Source: Agarivorans aestuarii (lineage in GTDB: Bacteria > Pseudomonadota > Gammaproteobacteria > Enterobacterales > Celerinatantimonadaceae). From it: a DNA stretch of 64,000 bases. The DNA is taken from NCBI RefSeq assembly GCF_019670125.1, contig NZ_AP023033.1, positions 2,965,001 to 3,029,000 of the forward strand. Direction: 5' to 3'. Every line of letters begins with the position of its first letter. The stretch's first letter is position 1. The notes beneath the pieces were generated by a model. The model did not search any database, was not told the origin of the DNA, and was given only the letters and a program-made list of their open reading frames with translations. This document shows positions 21,664 to 30,868 of the stretch, in pieces. Both the position numbers and the translations under genes were made by a program.

Positions 21664-22962
21664 TTATTGCTGGATAAACAACTTACTAGGAATGATAAAA
21701 CTAAAGGTACTGCCTTTGCTCACACTACTCTTAATTTTAAGCTGGCTATCATGGTGTTGTAGCGCATGCTTAACAATAGATAAACCAAGGCCTGCGCCTC
21801 CGGTATCACGAGAGCGAGCTTTATCAACACGGTAGAATCGTTCGGTAAGGCGCTGTAGGTGCTTACGCTCAATACCTGGGCCAGAGTCTTTAACTAAAAA
21901 CAAAGCCCCCTGCGGAATCAGTGATAAACTCACGCGGATCTCACCGGGTTGGCCACAGTATTTAATGGCATTGCTCACTAGGTTGCCGCAAGCACTACGT
22001 AGCTGTTCTCGGTCGCCTTTTATCTCTATATCAGGGGCAATATCAAAACTGAAACTTAACTGTTTGCCTTTAGCTAAACCGGCCACTTCGGCTTCAAGGT
22101 TGCCTACCATGTTAGAGAAGTTAATAGTCTCTTGGTTATCTTCCACTGAGGCAGATTCGATTTTAGCCAAAGTAAGTAACTGATTAACCAAGTTCTCCAT
22201 TCGGCTACTTTGATCCAGCATGGTATTGCGTGCCTTGCCCCAAATCATTGGGTCAACTTCATCTTGATCGAACATTTCTAAATAGCCGCGCATTACCGTT
22301 AATGGAGTACGTAACTCATGGCTAACATTGGATACAAAGCGTTTGCGCATCTTTTCCAGTTTACGTAATTGGCTCACGTCTCGAATCACCAATAACAACT
22401 GTTGTTGGCTATAGGGCATAGCGCGAAACTCTAACCACACATTGCTTTGCACAGGGCTAATAATTTCTAAGGGTTGATCAAAGCGGCCTTTACGCAGGTA
22501 GTTAACAAACTTGGGAGTACGAACGAGGTTGGTTAGGTGTTGCCCAGCATCAGCAGGCCATTTTAAACCGAGCATGCCTTGCGCTAGCTGGTTACACCAC
22601 AAAATGGCGCCATCTTGATTAATCACAACAATGGCATCGGGTAGAGCTTCGGCGCCCAAACGAAAGTATTTCATTAATTGGGCTAATTCACGCTCGCGGC
22701 CTAAGCGGCGCTTTAGCATGTTGTAAATGCCGTGGAATACTGGTTCCCAGCTACCTGAACCGTGTGGCGGGGATAGTTTTCGTTGGTTATATAACCAGTC
22801 GAGTAGTTTGTGTTGTTGGCTATACATCCACACAATATGTATGACGGCTGCCAACAAACACATTTCTAGGGTATAACCGGTAAACACACCCAGAACAAAT
22901 AAAGGCGAGTACACCAAGGCCACTCGCCACAATACTCGTTGCCAAGAGAAAGGCACAAACAT
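21664..22962 (-). CDS. phoR: Phosphate regulon sensor kinase PhoR
   Basis: The 432-residue protein has two N-terminal membrane segments (about 10-45), a charged linker, a PAS domain (about 100-200), HisKA with the phospho-His in FVSNVSHELRTPLTV, and HATPase_c with N box SNAIKYC, DSGPGI and GGAGLGLSIVKHAL. It phosphorylates PhoB when phosphate is scarce and senses it through the Pst system. It lies 6 bases after phoB in the same operon. Confidence 0.95.
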   Translation of the reverse strand: MFVPFSWQRVLWRVALVYSPLFVLGVFTGYTLEMCLLAAVIHIVWMYSQQHKLLDWLYNQRKLSPPHGSGSWEPVFHGIYNMLKRRLGRERELAQLMKYFRLGAEALPDAIVVINQDGAILWCNQLAQGMLGLKWPADAGQHLTNLVRTPKFVNYLRKGRFDQPLEIISPVQSNVWLEFRAMPYSQQQLLLVIRDVSQLRKLEKMRKRFVSNVSHELRTPLTVMRGYLEMFDQDEVDPMIWGKARNTMLDQSSRMENLVNQLLTLAKIESASVEDNQETINFSNMVGNLEAEVAGLAKGKQLSFSFDIAPDIEIKGDREQLRSACGNLVSNAIKYCGQPGEIRVSLSLIPQGALFLVKDSGPGIERKHLQRLTERFYRVDKARSRDTGGAGLGLSIVKHALQHHDSQLKIKSSVSKGSTFSFIIPSKLFIQQ

Positions 22963-22968
22963 CCGTAT

Positions 22969-23670
22969 TTACTTCACCCTAGTTGAAAAACGGTAACCGG
23001 AACCTCGTACAGTTTGAATTAAACGGTCATATCCTTGAAGGCCAATCGCTTTACGTAAGCGACGAATATGCACATCCACTGTTCGGTCTTCCACATACAC
23101 GTTAGTACCCCAAACGTTGTTGAGCAACTGCTCACGACTATAAACACGCTCAGGGTGAGTCATAAAGAAGTGCAGTAGCTTAAACTCTGTTGGCCCCATA
23201 TCCAAGGGTTCATTTTCAACGCTAACGCGGTGAGAAACCGGATCAAGGCGTAAGCCTTGTACTTCAATGGTTTCTTCTAATGAAGTAGGTGATATACGGC
23301 GAATTACCGCTTTAACACGTGCCATTAACTCTTTAGGCGAGAAAGGCTTAGTTAAGTAATCATCTGCACCGGCTTCTAAACCTTGAACCTTGTCTTCTTC
23401 TTCGCCTTTTGCGGTCAACATAATAACCGGAATTTGACGAGTAAGATCGTGGCGACGCATGTGCTTAATAATTGAAATCCCACTGCCACCAGGCAACATC
23501 CAATCTAACAGAGCTAACTCTGGGTAAGGTTCTGTTAGTTTAGCTAAAGCTTGGTCATAGTCGGCGGCTTCAATCGGCTCATAACCATGCTGCTCTAATA
23601 CAAAACATAGCATTTCGCGGATTGGAGCTTCATCTTCTACAACGAGTATCTTCCTGGGCATCTCATTCAT
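22969..23670 (-). CDS. phoB: Phosphate regulon response regulator PhoB
   Basis: The 233-residue protein has a receiver domain (acidic pair VVEDEAP, phospho-Asp in [10 protein letters not shown], Thr/Lys in MLTAKGE) and an OmpR-type winged helix ([41 protein letters not shown]). It activates Pho-box promoters. Its own gene is preceded by a consensus Pho box, giving positive feedback. The two in-frame ATGs near the start (23670, 23661) cannot be told apart by ribosome sites. Confidence 0.96.
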   Translation of the reverse strand: MNEMPRKILVVEDEAPIREMLCFVLEQHGYEPIEAADYDQALAKLTEPYPELALLDWMLPGGSGISIIKHMRRHDLTRQIPVIMLTAKGEEEDKVQGLEAGADDYLTKPFSPKELMARVKAVIRRISPTSLEETIEVQGLRLDPVSHRVSVENEPLDMGPTEFKLLHFFMTHPERVYSREQLLNNVWGTNVYVEDRTVDVHIRRLRKAIGLQGYDRLIQTVRGSGYRFSTRVK

Positions 23671-23692
23671 CTCAATCTAAGAAACTGTGGCA

Positions 23693-23726
23693 ATTATGCG
23701 ACGTATTAATGACAGATTTATGACAG
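23693..23726 (-). promoter_or_regulatory. Pho box and -10 of the phoBR promoter
   Basis: On the minus strand CTGTCATAAATCTGTCAT (23709-23726) fits the Pho-box consensus fully. CATAAT (23693-23698) lies 10 bases downstream as -10, with the same geometry as at pstS. Confidence 0.9.
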
Positions 23727-23978
23727 GCCTCAGTGTAAATCAAAGGCTTAAGTAAATATAGCACTTGCCATTTTGGTGCAAAGCAAGAGTATATTGTTCA
23801 GCCTGCACCACTTAGGTTCAAAGCTTCCATCTCTAGAAGCTAAACCAATGAATATTAAACCCTTAACAAACTATTGATAAATATGAGATTTACTAAGTCT
23901 TTATAAAAGTTTTTTGCCTTTGTGGCATTGCTCGTGCTTCGTCTTGTAGAAACTCATTCAGTTAAATTTAGGGGCAGC

Positions 23979-24860
23979 ATGCAGTATTTCGCTAAGCAAC
24001 TATCATCAACAGAGCTATACACCACCGCCAGTAGCTTACTGGTATTTACGGATTTAGATGGCACCTTGTTAGATCATGATAGTTATAGTTTTGAGGCTGC
24101 CGTACCCAGTTTAAACCAGTTAAAGCTTCTAAAAGTGCCGGTTATCTTTAATACCAGTAAAACCTTTATGGAAGTATTAGAGCTGCAGAAAAAGATGGCC
24201 TTACAACAGCCTTTTGCCATCGAAAACGGCTCAGCCGTTTGTATTCCAGCCGACAGCCCTATTCAACATGAGCAGCTCAGCCCTATTAATGTTGGCAAAC
24301 AGCATTGGAAAATAAAGACCTTTGGCCCTAGCTACCCCGACATTTGCCAATACCTGAGTGTTTTGCGCCAACAGCACCATTTTCGCTTCCAAGGGTTTAA
24401 CGACATGAACCTAAGCGAAGTACAGCTTAATACCGGTTTAGCAAAATACGATGCGCAATTGGCCAAGCAAAGAATGGCCTCAGAGCCACTACTTTGGAAT
24501 GACAGCGATGCGCAACTAAAGGTGTTTACCGAGAAGCTTGCCGAACACAATTTAGCGGTAATAAAAGGGGGTCGCTTTTATCATGTAAAAGCCAAGTTTG
24601 ATAAAGCCGACGCCATGCACTGGTTTAACAAAATATATAAAGACCATTTTCAGCGCAACTTTACCAACATAGCCCTAGGTGATAGCGATAACGACCTAAG
24701 TATGCTGGAACAAGCTGACATTCCAGTAGTGATTCCTCGCAAACACTCGCAAGCACTGGTAATTAACCACCCCAATTCTTGCCAAGCGCCCCACCCCGGG
24801 CCGCATGGCTGGCATCAATCGATGCAACAAATTTTACATTCCTTACTTAATGGAGCATAA
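23979..24860 (+). CDS. HAD phosphatase of the mannosyl/glucosyl-3-phosphoglycerate phosphatase family
   Basis: The 293-residue protein belongs to the HAD Cof-like MPGP/YedP group. Motif I is FTDLDGTLLD, motif II is FNTSKTF, and motif IV is GDSDNDLSML. It removes the phosphate from a glycosyl-3-phosphoglycerate. The glycosyltransferase gene starts 2 bases downstream, so the likely substrate is glucosyl-3-phosphoglycerate, giving glucosylglycerate. I chose the ATG at 23979, preceded by AGGGG; a GTG 57 bases upstream keeps the frame open but has no ribosome site. Confidence 0.88.
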   Translation: MQYFAKQLSSTELYTTASSLLVFTDLDGTLLDHDSYSFEAAVPSLNQLKLLKVPVIFNTSKTFMEVLELQKKMALQQPFAIENGSAVCIPADSPIQHEQLSPINVGKQHWKIKTFGPSYPDICQYLSVLRQQHHFRFQGFNDMNLSEVQLNTGLAKYDAQLAKQRMASEPLLWNDSDAQLKVFTEKLAEHNLAVIKGGRFYHVKAKFDKADAMHWFNKIYKDHFQRNFTNIALGDSDNDLSMLEQADIPVVIPRKHSQALVINHPNSCQAPHPGPHGWHQSMQQILHSLLNGA

Positions 24861-24862
24861 CC

Positions 24863-26074
24863 ATGGCTGATTTTTATCAAAACGGTATTGTGACTACCTT
24901 ACATAACTTAACTGATCGTCCACTCGAAGAGTTAGAACAGGAGCTCATAGCGTTTTCAAAAGTTAGACCTATGAGTTTGGTTCTACCTTCGCTATTTTCG
25001 GAGCTAGAGCGCCCGGCATTGGCAACCATTGTTGAAGAGTTAGCTAAGGTGCCTTACCTAAGCGAAATCATCATTGGTTTAGATTGTGCCACCGAAGAGC
25101 AATTTGCTTACGCAAAAGAATACTTCTCGGGCTTACCGCAGCACGTACGTATTTTGTGGAACGACGGCCCTCGTCTGCGCGCCTTAGACGCCCAACTCGC
25201 CGAGCACAACTTAGCCCCTAAAGAACCCGGTAAAGGCAGAAACGTTTGGTATTGTTTTGGTTACGCGCTCGCGTCTGGAAAAAGCAAAGCAGTGGGTCTA
25301 CACGACTGTGACATTATTACCTACGACCGAAGCATGTTAGCTCGCCTAATGTACCCGGTAGCCAACCCTCTATTTAACTACGAGTTCTGTAAAGGTTTTT
25401 ACGCCCGCCATGCCGACGGCAAACTAAATGGCCGTGTGGCTCGCTTACTAGTAACGCCACTATTAAAAGCCTTGAAGAAAATTGAAGGTTACGACGATTA
25501 CTTAGAATATCTAGATAGCTTCCGTTACTCTTTAGCGGGTGAGTTTTCAATGCAGTCAGACGTATTAAATGACTTGCGCATTCCATCAGACTGGGGTTTA
25601 GAGATAGGCGTATTGTCTGAAATTTACCGCAATCACTCCACCAACCGAATTTGTCAGGTAGACATTGCGGATGTTTACGACCATAAACACCAAGACTTAA
25701 GCCTAGACAACTTAGACGCTGGTTTAGCTAAAATGGCCACCGATATTAGTAAAGCGGTCATTCGTAAGTTAGCAACCCAAGGACATACATTCAGCCCCGG
25801 CAAACTACGTACACTAAAAGCAACTTATTACCGTATGGCCTTAGATTTCATTGAAAACTACCATGCAGACGCATTAATCAATGGTTTAACCCTAGATCGC
25901 CACTCTGAAGAAGATGCAGTAGAACTGTTTTCCAAAGCGGTAATGCAAGCAGGAGAAACCTTCTTAGAAAATCCTTCAGCCACACCATTCATACCAAGTT
26001 GGAACCGCGTACAAAGTGCAGCGCCAGACTTTTTAGAGCGTTTGTACGAAGCTGTTGAAGCTGATAACTGCTAA
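24863..26074 (+). CDS. GT-A glycosyltransferase, probable glucosyl-3-phosphoglycerate synthase
   Basis: The 403-residue protein opens with FYQNGIVTTLHNL and has a GT-A nucleotide-sugar fold (SLVLPSLFSELERPAL, EIIIGLDCATEE) with the metal-binding DXD-like HDCDIITYDRSML. This fits the GpgS/GT81-type synthases that join glucose from an NDP-sugar to 3-phosphoglycerate. The phosphatase gene directly upstream and the glucosylglycerate phosphorylase-like gene nearby support it. Glucosylglycerate is a compatible solute in salt- or nitrogen-stressed cells. Mannose as donor sugar cannot be ruled out. A strong terminator follows. Confidence 0.78.
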   Translation: MADFYQNGIVTTLHNLTDRPLEELEQELIAFSKVRPMSLVLPSLFSELERPALATIVEELAKVPYLSEIIIGLDCATEEQFAYAKEYFSGLPQHVRILWNDGPRLRALDAQLAEHNLAPKEPGKGRNVWYCFGYALASGKSKAVGLHDCDIITYDRSMLARLMYPVANPLFNYEFCKGFYARHADGKLNGRVARLLVTPLLKALKKIEGYDDYLEYLDSFRYSLAGEFSMQSDVLNDLRIPSDWGLEIGVLSEIYRNHSTNRICQVDIADVYDHKHQDLSLDNLDAGLAKMATDISKAVIRKLATQGHTFSPGKLRTLKATYYRMALDFIENYHADALINGLTLDRHSEEDAVELFSKAVMQAGETFLENPSATPFIPSWNRVQSAAPDFLERLYEAVEADNC

Positions 26075-26095
26075 ATTTTCAGATTAACTCTCACT

Positions 26096-26124
26096 AAAAA
26101 GCTTGTTCTTTGAACAAGCTTTTT
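26096..26124. terminator. Terminator after the glycosyltransferase gene
   Basis: A 13-bp stem AAAAAGCTTGTTC / GAACAAGCTTTTT with a TTT loop and a T run on the + strand. Confidence 0.92.
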
Positions 26125-26203
26125 TATTGCCCCGCATTCGTAAAAAGTCAATTTAACATCCTATCCCTTCTTACAATCGCTACAGATAAAAACAACGGAA
26201 GTA

Positions 26204-26335
26204 ATGAATATGAATCGTAAACGAATGGCAGCAATGATCGTTTTTTTAGCCACCGTATTAGCGCTAGATTTTGAGATTATGGCTGAAGAATTACTAGACT
26301 CACGCAGTAGCCAAAGCTCGCAATTTGATCAGTAA
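26204..26335 (+). CDS. 43-residue small protein with one hydrophobic segment
   Basis: This short ORF has CGGAAG just before its first ATG (and well placed for the next ATG, 6 bases on). It encodes a basic start (MNMNRKR), a hydrophobic stretch (MAAMIVFLATVLAL) and an acidic, Ser/Gln-rich tail. It could be a single-pass membrane protein with the tail outside. It lies 39 bases before the PilZ gene on the same strand and may be its operon leader. No homolog is recognised. Confidence 0.55.
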   Translation: MNMNRKRMAAMIVFLATVLALDFEIMAEELLDSRSSQSSQFDQ

Positions 26336-26374
26336 AGTATAACGCCGCAGGGCAATAACAAGAGGGTTAGCAAC

Positions 26375-27085
26375 TTGAGTAAACATCAAATCACCACTGA
26401 TAGAACAACCATTGTAAATACCCTAACTAAGTTAAGCCCTGGCGCAATGGTCGACATTCAATTGTCGGCAAACAAGCAACAACGCATTAAGGCCAAACTG
26501 GTGGGTTATCAAGAAGGCGCTTACTTTGCCTTTTCATTGCCTCAACACATTTATGCCCAGCAGCAAGACCATATGTTTGAAGGTAAAAGCTGTGTGATAA
26601 GAATGATCGTTGAGGGTGATGCAGGCTTATGTGTGGCCTTTAAAACCAAGCTCATCACCATAAACAAAAAGCCACAAATTATGCTATTTGTTGAATACCC
26701 AGAGCAGATCGAGTTTATTCAGCTTCGCCATAAAAGCCGCATTAATACTCACCTACCAGTAGTAATTAGTGAGCAGCAAGCAGCCAGCGTTTCGGCTGAG
26801 CAAGCATCCTGCAATATGTTGGAAGGCGTAGTACTAGATTTGTCGGAGGGTGGCTGTCGCATAGAATTAGCAGCGCCATCTCAAATCTTAAGTATGGTGT
26901 TTGTACAAATAGTCTTACGTTTCCCACTTAATCCAGAAAAGCCAATAGTGTTAAACGGCACCATTAAAAGCCAGCAGCAAACCAGCGACAAATTGAGAGT
27001 GGGCATTCAATTTGATGCCAACAAACAGCTCAAAGCAGTATTCAACAAGCTTAATATGTTTAACCACCCTAGCTTGGCGGCCTAA
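26375..27085 (+). CDS. PilZ-domain c-di-GMP-binding protein
   Basis: The 236-residue protein has a YcgR-like N-terminal beta-barrel (about 1-115) and a C-terminal PilZ domain. The c-di-GMP motifs are the Arg-rich RHKSR (about 120-124) and DLSEGGCRIE (DxSxxG). Proteins of this plan act as flagellar brakes or adjust surface polysaccharide in response to c-di-GMP. The start appears to be TTG at 26375, with AGAGGG 8 bases before; no ATG lies near. There is no signal peptide, so it is cytosolic. Confidence 0.88.
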   Translation: MSKHQITTDRTTIVNTLTKLSPGAMVDIQLSANKQQRIKAKLVGYQEGAYFAFSLPQHIYAQQQDHMFEGKSCVIRMIVEGDAGLCVAFKTKLITINKKPQIMLFVEYPEQIEFIQLRHKSRINTHLPVVISEQQAASVSAEQASCNMLEGVVLDLSEGGCRIELAAPSQILSMVFVQIVLRFPLNPEKPIVLNGTIKSQQQTSDKLRVGIQFDANKQLKAVFNKLNMFNHPSLAA

Positions 27086-27112
27086 AAAGCAGCATCGAAC
27101 AGTGCTGCTAAC

Positions 27113-27514
27113 TTAGCCTTTTTTGTCGTGAAGCAATTTATCAATTTGATAGATAACTTCTAATTGCTCTGCATTTCTCGACAATAGAGCATCCCACATT
27201 TTTAACATAGAAGCTTTTGCCGGAGGCTTAACGCCAGCCTCTCTCTCTGCTGCAGTAAGCGGCAGTAGTTGCACCACGCTAATATCCATGGCTTTTGCAA
27301 TAGCACACATGTCTAACATGGTTAGCTGGCTGGTGCCTTCGTGACCTAATTTTGCGTAAACCGAGCTGGTAGGTAAATTCGCTTTATTTGCTAAGGTTTT
27401 TTTAGACCAAGCCAAGTTAGCCATTAAAAACTCTATACGCTCTATTTGCATCCCACGTATTTGCGCATCCTTAAGCCCAAAAAACTCATACCCTTCGCTG
27501 TCTAAATCTGGCAT
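27113..27514 (-). CDS. XRE-type helix-turn-helix regulator
   Basis: The 133-residue protein has a central Cro/CI HTH (IERIEFLMANLAWSKKTLANKANLPTSSVYAKL) and a helical C-terminal tail of unknown role. The target is unknown. It converges on the PilZ gene and diverges from the lipoprotein gene at 27633, which it might control. Confidence 0.82.
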   Translation of the reverse strand: MPDLDSEGYEFFGLKDAQIRGMQIERIEFLMANLAWSKKTLANKANLPTSSVYAKLGHEGTSQLTMLDMCAIAKAMDISVVQLLPLTAAEREAGVKPPAKASMLKMWDALLSRNAEQLEVIYQIDKLLHDKKG

Positions 27515-27632
27515 TCCAAAATCCGTAATCTTGCTCTCTCAGCCTTCCAATATATAGAAAATCCCTTTGTTAAGCTAACACCAAGCTACAACACCAAAGC
27601 GCAGTAATGCTATCAAATATGAGGATAACAAA

Positions 27633-28415
27633 ATGAGTGGGCCAACAAAGTATGGATTCAAACAAAGCTATTTATACGCTCTTCATCCAGAACTAAAAGC
27701 TTCATTAATCATTAAACTACTATTTGCAGTAAGTGCATTACTATTGCTTAGCGCCTGTGAACCTAAAGGAGGCGTAGATTTGCGCAGCAAATGCAGCAGC
27801 AATTGCGATAGAAACGGTAATAACGGCCACATTCCCGCTCCACCAAAGGGAGCCACGTTAACCACAGCCGGAATCTATCGTGACCAAGCGAATGACCATG
27901 TAGCCACCATCGACCAAAATGGCAGAGTATTGTTTTGGGATGACTACTCCCAAGACCGTGAACTTGAGCAACGAGCGTTAGTGCAACGAGTAGTGAGTCT
28001 TGAAACAGCTTACCTAGAAAACAAATCCTGCATGCTAGCTTATAACGGCAGCTTATCAGACCATCACTATAGCTTTAGCCAAGAAGACAGCAACTTACTA
28101 TTTTCAAGTTCTTGCGGAGATGCAAGATTCTACCAAAAAACACTGTCACCGAGCCCTAAAACTAGCACTCAAGTGATCTCTGACTCACCACAAATGCTGT
28201 TTCACATTTCCGGTGAAAGCCTAGAGTTAAACCAAACAATTGTTAGCAATATAGAAGGTGAAAAAGCCGAACTATCAGCCAATGGTTTCCTAAGCCTCCC
28301 TGCTCCCAATAACCATTGTGTTCAAGAGTTCTTAATAGATCATCTAGCACTTATTTTGCTGAGTAGCCCAAATTGCCAAGATACAGGTTTCGAATCAGGT
28401 ATTTATAGCTATTAG
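27633..28415 (+). CDS. Lipoprotein of unknown function
   Basis: The 260-residue protein has a lipobox LLLLSAC with Cys at 42, behind an unusually long basic n-region. GAGGA is well placed before the ATG at 27633; a later start is not obvious. After the lipid anchor comes a Cys- and Asn-rich stretch (CSSNCDRNGNNG), then a beta-rich domain with five more cysteines. I recognise no family. Its stop overlaps the stop of the small gene on the other strand. Confidence 0.7.
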   Translation: MSGPTKYGFKQSYLYALHPELKASLIIKLLFAVSALLLLSACEPKGGVDLRSKCSSNCDRNGNNGHIPAPPKGATLTTAGIYRDQANDHVATIDQNGRVLFWDDYSQDRELEQRALVQRVVSLETAYLENKSCMLAYNGSLSDHHYSFSQEDSNLLFSSSCGDARFYQKTLSPSPKTSTQVISDSPQMLFHISGESLELNQTIVSNIEGEKAELSANGFLSLPAPNNHCVQEFLIDHLALILLSSPNCQDTGFESGIYSY

Positions 28416-28588
28416 TCGTTCATTTCTTCATAAGGCCAAGCCATAAAAACGCGCTTTAACAAGGCAAAGACGCACCAGATTAAAGCGTAAGCACCACCAA
28501 AGACCACAAAGTAAGTACACAAAGCAACCAAAGCGAACAACAAATAAACAAAGGCATCAAAAATAAGCCCCATTTTAATGCAAGGCAT
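28412..28588 (-). CDS. 58-residue small membrane protein, convergent overlap
   Basis: This ORF encodes a protein with two hydrophobic stretches (LIFDAFVYLLFALVALCTYFV and GGAYALIWCVFALL) and a charged end (EEMND). It has no strong ribosome site. Support comes from its composition, its full use of the gap, and its stop, which overlaps the stop of the lipoprotein gene by 4 bases. Homologs are unknown to me. Confidence 0.5.
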   Translation of the reverse strand: MPCIKMGLIFDAFVYLLFALVALCTYFVVFGGAYALIWCVFALLKRVFMAWPYEEMND

Positions 28589-28623
28589 TAATTTTGCTTA
28601 AACAAAGGCAAAAAATAATATAA

Positions 28624-30762
28624 ATGGACTTAGACTCTATGCAATTAACACAACAAGAAAAACACTGGTTACCTATTTTTGGTAACAGCGGAAAGCTAGC
28701 TATGCGTAAAGCGAGCTGGTTAAACCGAAAACGAAAGCCACAACTAAAACAAACCTTTGAAAGCATCTCAAGTACACGAGTAAAACTATTACAAGGCTGG
28801 GCTAATACCCAATGGGACTTTCTTCAAGATGCTATGTTTTATCTCGCCACCAAACCCTTAGAACAACAACCGGAAGTGCTGTCTCAGTTGCTAAACCGCA
28901 ATAGTGACTTCTCTGAACTGTTTATTGTTGATTCTCAAGGCAAAGTTAGCGCCAGTAGCTATAAGCCACATACCGGACAAGTAGCAGCCAGTAAACAAGC
29001 CCTAGAGCAAGGCCTTAGCCAGCAATTTTTGCACGGCCCTTATCAAGATCCACGCACCCTAGCCCCTGGCCCGTCTAGCTCAAAATTTCATGACCAAGTT
29101 ACCTTAATGTTCTACCAGCCTTTGGAGGTTAACGGTGACGTGGTGGGCTGCTTGTGTGGCCGAGTGCCTAACGACGTATTAGGTGACTTAATTCAGCGTG
29201 AAGCAGGCCATATATACAGTGAGTCGGGTGACAATTACATCTTCATGGTGGATGCTAATTTTGACCAGAGCATTAAGCCAGGTACTGCATTGTCTCGTTC
29301 ACGCTTTGAAGACAATACCTTTTCTCATGGGGAAAACTTAAAGTCTGGAGTGAGCACCGATTGGGGCACAGTAAAAGTAGCCAAACATACCGAGTTTGAA
29401 ATTAGATTTACTGATCCAGCCACAAATGAGCTACACCCAGGCGTGAGAGAAACCATTAAAAATGGCAGTAACCTGTTTATCGATTACCCCGGTTATTCTG
29501 ATTACCGACACATTCCGGTAATTGGTAAAGGCATCACCTTCCAGCTGCGCGGTTCACTTGATCGTTGGGGCATGATGTGTGAAGCCGATCTTGAAGAAGT
29601 GTATCGCCACCGCTCACTAAGTCATAAGCTGAGCAACAAATATTTAGCCAGCTCGCTATTTAGCCTTGTACCTCCGCTAGTAATAGCTCAACTATTCGAA
29701 CTTAGCTTTAATCAACTGACTGGGCTGTTGGTGTTGTTTTCGGCCCTTAGCTTTCTTGGCTTTAAGCAAATCGTTGCCAAGCCATTAGCTAGGCGTTTAG
29801 AAAATATGAGCGGAGTGATTCAAACCATTGCCGAAGGTGATGGCGACTTAAAACGCCGCTTAGATGCCAATAAGTTTAAACCCGATGAAACCGGCGACTT
29901 GGGTCGTTGGATTAACAGCTTCATTGATAACCTTGAAGGCGTAGTTGGCGGTATTATTTACGCTTCAAACGAAGTTAAGCAGGTGAGCAGCTCTATGTTA
30001 CGCCGCTGCGGAGTGGTTGATAATTGTACCCAACAAACCTCTAACTCCATCGACTCGCTGCTCAATTTAGCGCAACACCAACAAAGCGATATTGTTAAAG
30101 CGACTCAGTCAGCCGAAAATCTGCAGCAAGTCATGACCAACATGGTGGAAAATGCCGAAACTGAGTACCAGCATGCCGTTGAAAATACTCAAGAAATCAA
30201 ACGCATTGTTGAAGCTTCAGCCAAAAGCGTTAACCAAGTTAATGATGAAATGAAGCAAATTGAAGACATTGTGAAGTTGATTACTGAGATTACCGAGCAA
30301 ACCAACTTATTGGCGTTAAATGCAGCCATTGAAGCCGCTCGAGCTGGTGAACATGGTCGCGGCTTCTCGGTAGTGGCCGACGAAGTAAGAAACCTAGCCA
30401 CGCGAACCTCTGAAGCTGCCAAGCACATTGGCAACACCATGGGTAAGCTGCGCATTCAAACTGAAACTGCAGTAGATTACATGGAGCAAGGCGTTAAAAA
30501 CGTAGACCAAAGCTCTGCCCTGCTGGACTCTGGCAGCCGCAGCGACGAACTACAACAAGCAGTAGAAAGCATGTTTACCACCATTAACATGATTGCCGGC
30601 AACAGTGAACGCCATAGCGAAACAGCTGAACAAGCCCAAGTGACGACTTCTTCCTTGGAGTTGTCATCGCAGCAATTAACTCGCCGAACCACGCTAGTGA
30701 AAAACTCAATTATTCGCCTACATCAACTGGTCGAGCGCTTTGAAGTAACCAAAGCAGCATAA
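28624..30762 (+). CDS. Methyl-accepting chemotaxis protein with cytosolic-side sensor domain
   Basis: The 712-residue protein has a C-terminal chemoreceptor signalling domain with the hairpin tip [37 protein letters not shown] and a HAMP domain after the membrane part. Unusually, residues 1-340 hold the sensor region and no N-terminal membrane segment or signal. The only hydrophobic block (about 346-388) can form two helices, a membrane hairpin. The sensor would then be in the cytosol on the same side as the signalling domain. The sensor region has Cache-like stretches ([16 protein letters not shown]). No ribosome site decides the start. Confidence 0.88.
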   Translation: MDLDSMQLTQQEKHWLPIFGNSGKLAMRKASWLNRKRKPQLKQTFESISSTRVKLLQGWANTQWDFLQDAMFYLATKPLEQQPEVLSQLLNRNSDFSELFIVDSQGKVSASSYKPHTGQVAASKQALEQGLSQQFLHGPYQDPRTLAPGPSSSKFHDQVTLMFYQPLEVNGDVVGCLCGRVPNDVLGDLIQREAGHIYSESGDNYIFMVDANFDQSIKPGTALSRSRFEDNTFSHGENLKSGVSTDWGTVKVAKHTEFEIRFTDPATNELHPGVRETIKNGSNLFIDYPGYSDYRHIPVIGKGITFQLRGSLDRWGMMCEADLEEVYRHRSLSHKLSNKYLASSLFSLVPPLVIAQLFELSFNQLTGLLVLFSALSFLGFKQIVAKPLARRLENMSGVIQTIAEGDGDLKRRLDANKFKPDETGDLGRWINSFIDNLEGVVGGIIYASNEVKQVSSSMLRRCGVVDNCTQQTSNSIDSLLNLAQHQQSDIVKATQSAENLQQVMTNMVENAETEYQHAVENTQEIKRIVEASAKSVNQVNDEMKQIEDIVKLITEITEQTNLLALNAAIEAARAGEHGRGFSVVADEVRNLATRTSEAAKHIGNTMGKLRIQTETAVDYMEQGVKNVDQSSALLDSGSRSDELQQAVESMFTTINMIAGNSERHSETAEQAQVTTSSLELSSQQLTRRTTLVKNSIIRLHQLVERFEVTKAA

Positions 30763-30782
30763 GCAACCATCATCCCTAAACT

Positions 30783-30812
30783 AAAAAACCAGCACTAAGC
30801 GCTGGTTTTTTT
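30783..30812. terminator. Terminator after the chemoreceptor gene
   Basis: The stem AAAAAACCAGC / GCTGGTTTTTT around a 7-base loop has a T7 run on the + strand. A-rich sequence on the other side lets it serve the converging gene too. Confidence 0.9.
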
Positions 30813-30868
30813 ATCCTAGCTTGGCCGTTGATAAAACTAACCAAGCAGACTGCTAATGCGTTTTGTGT

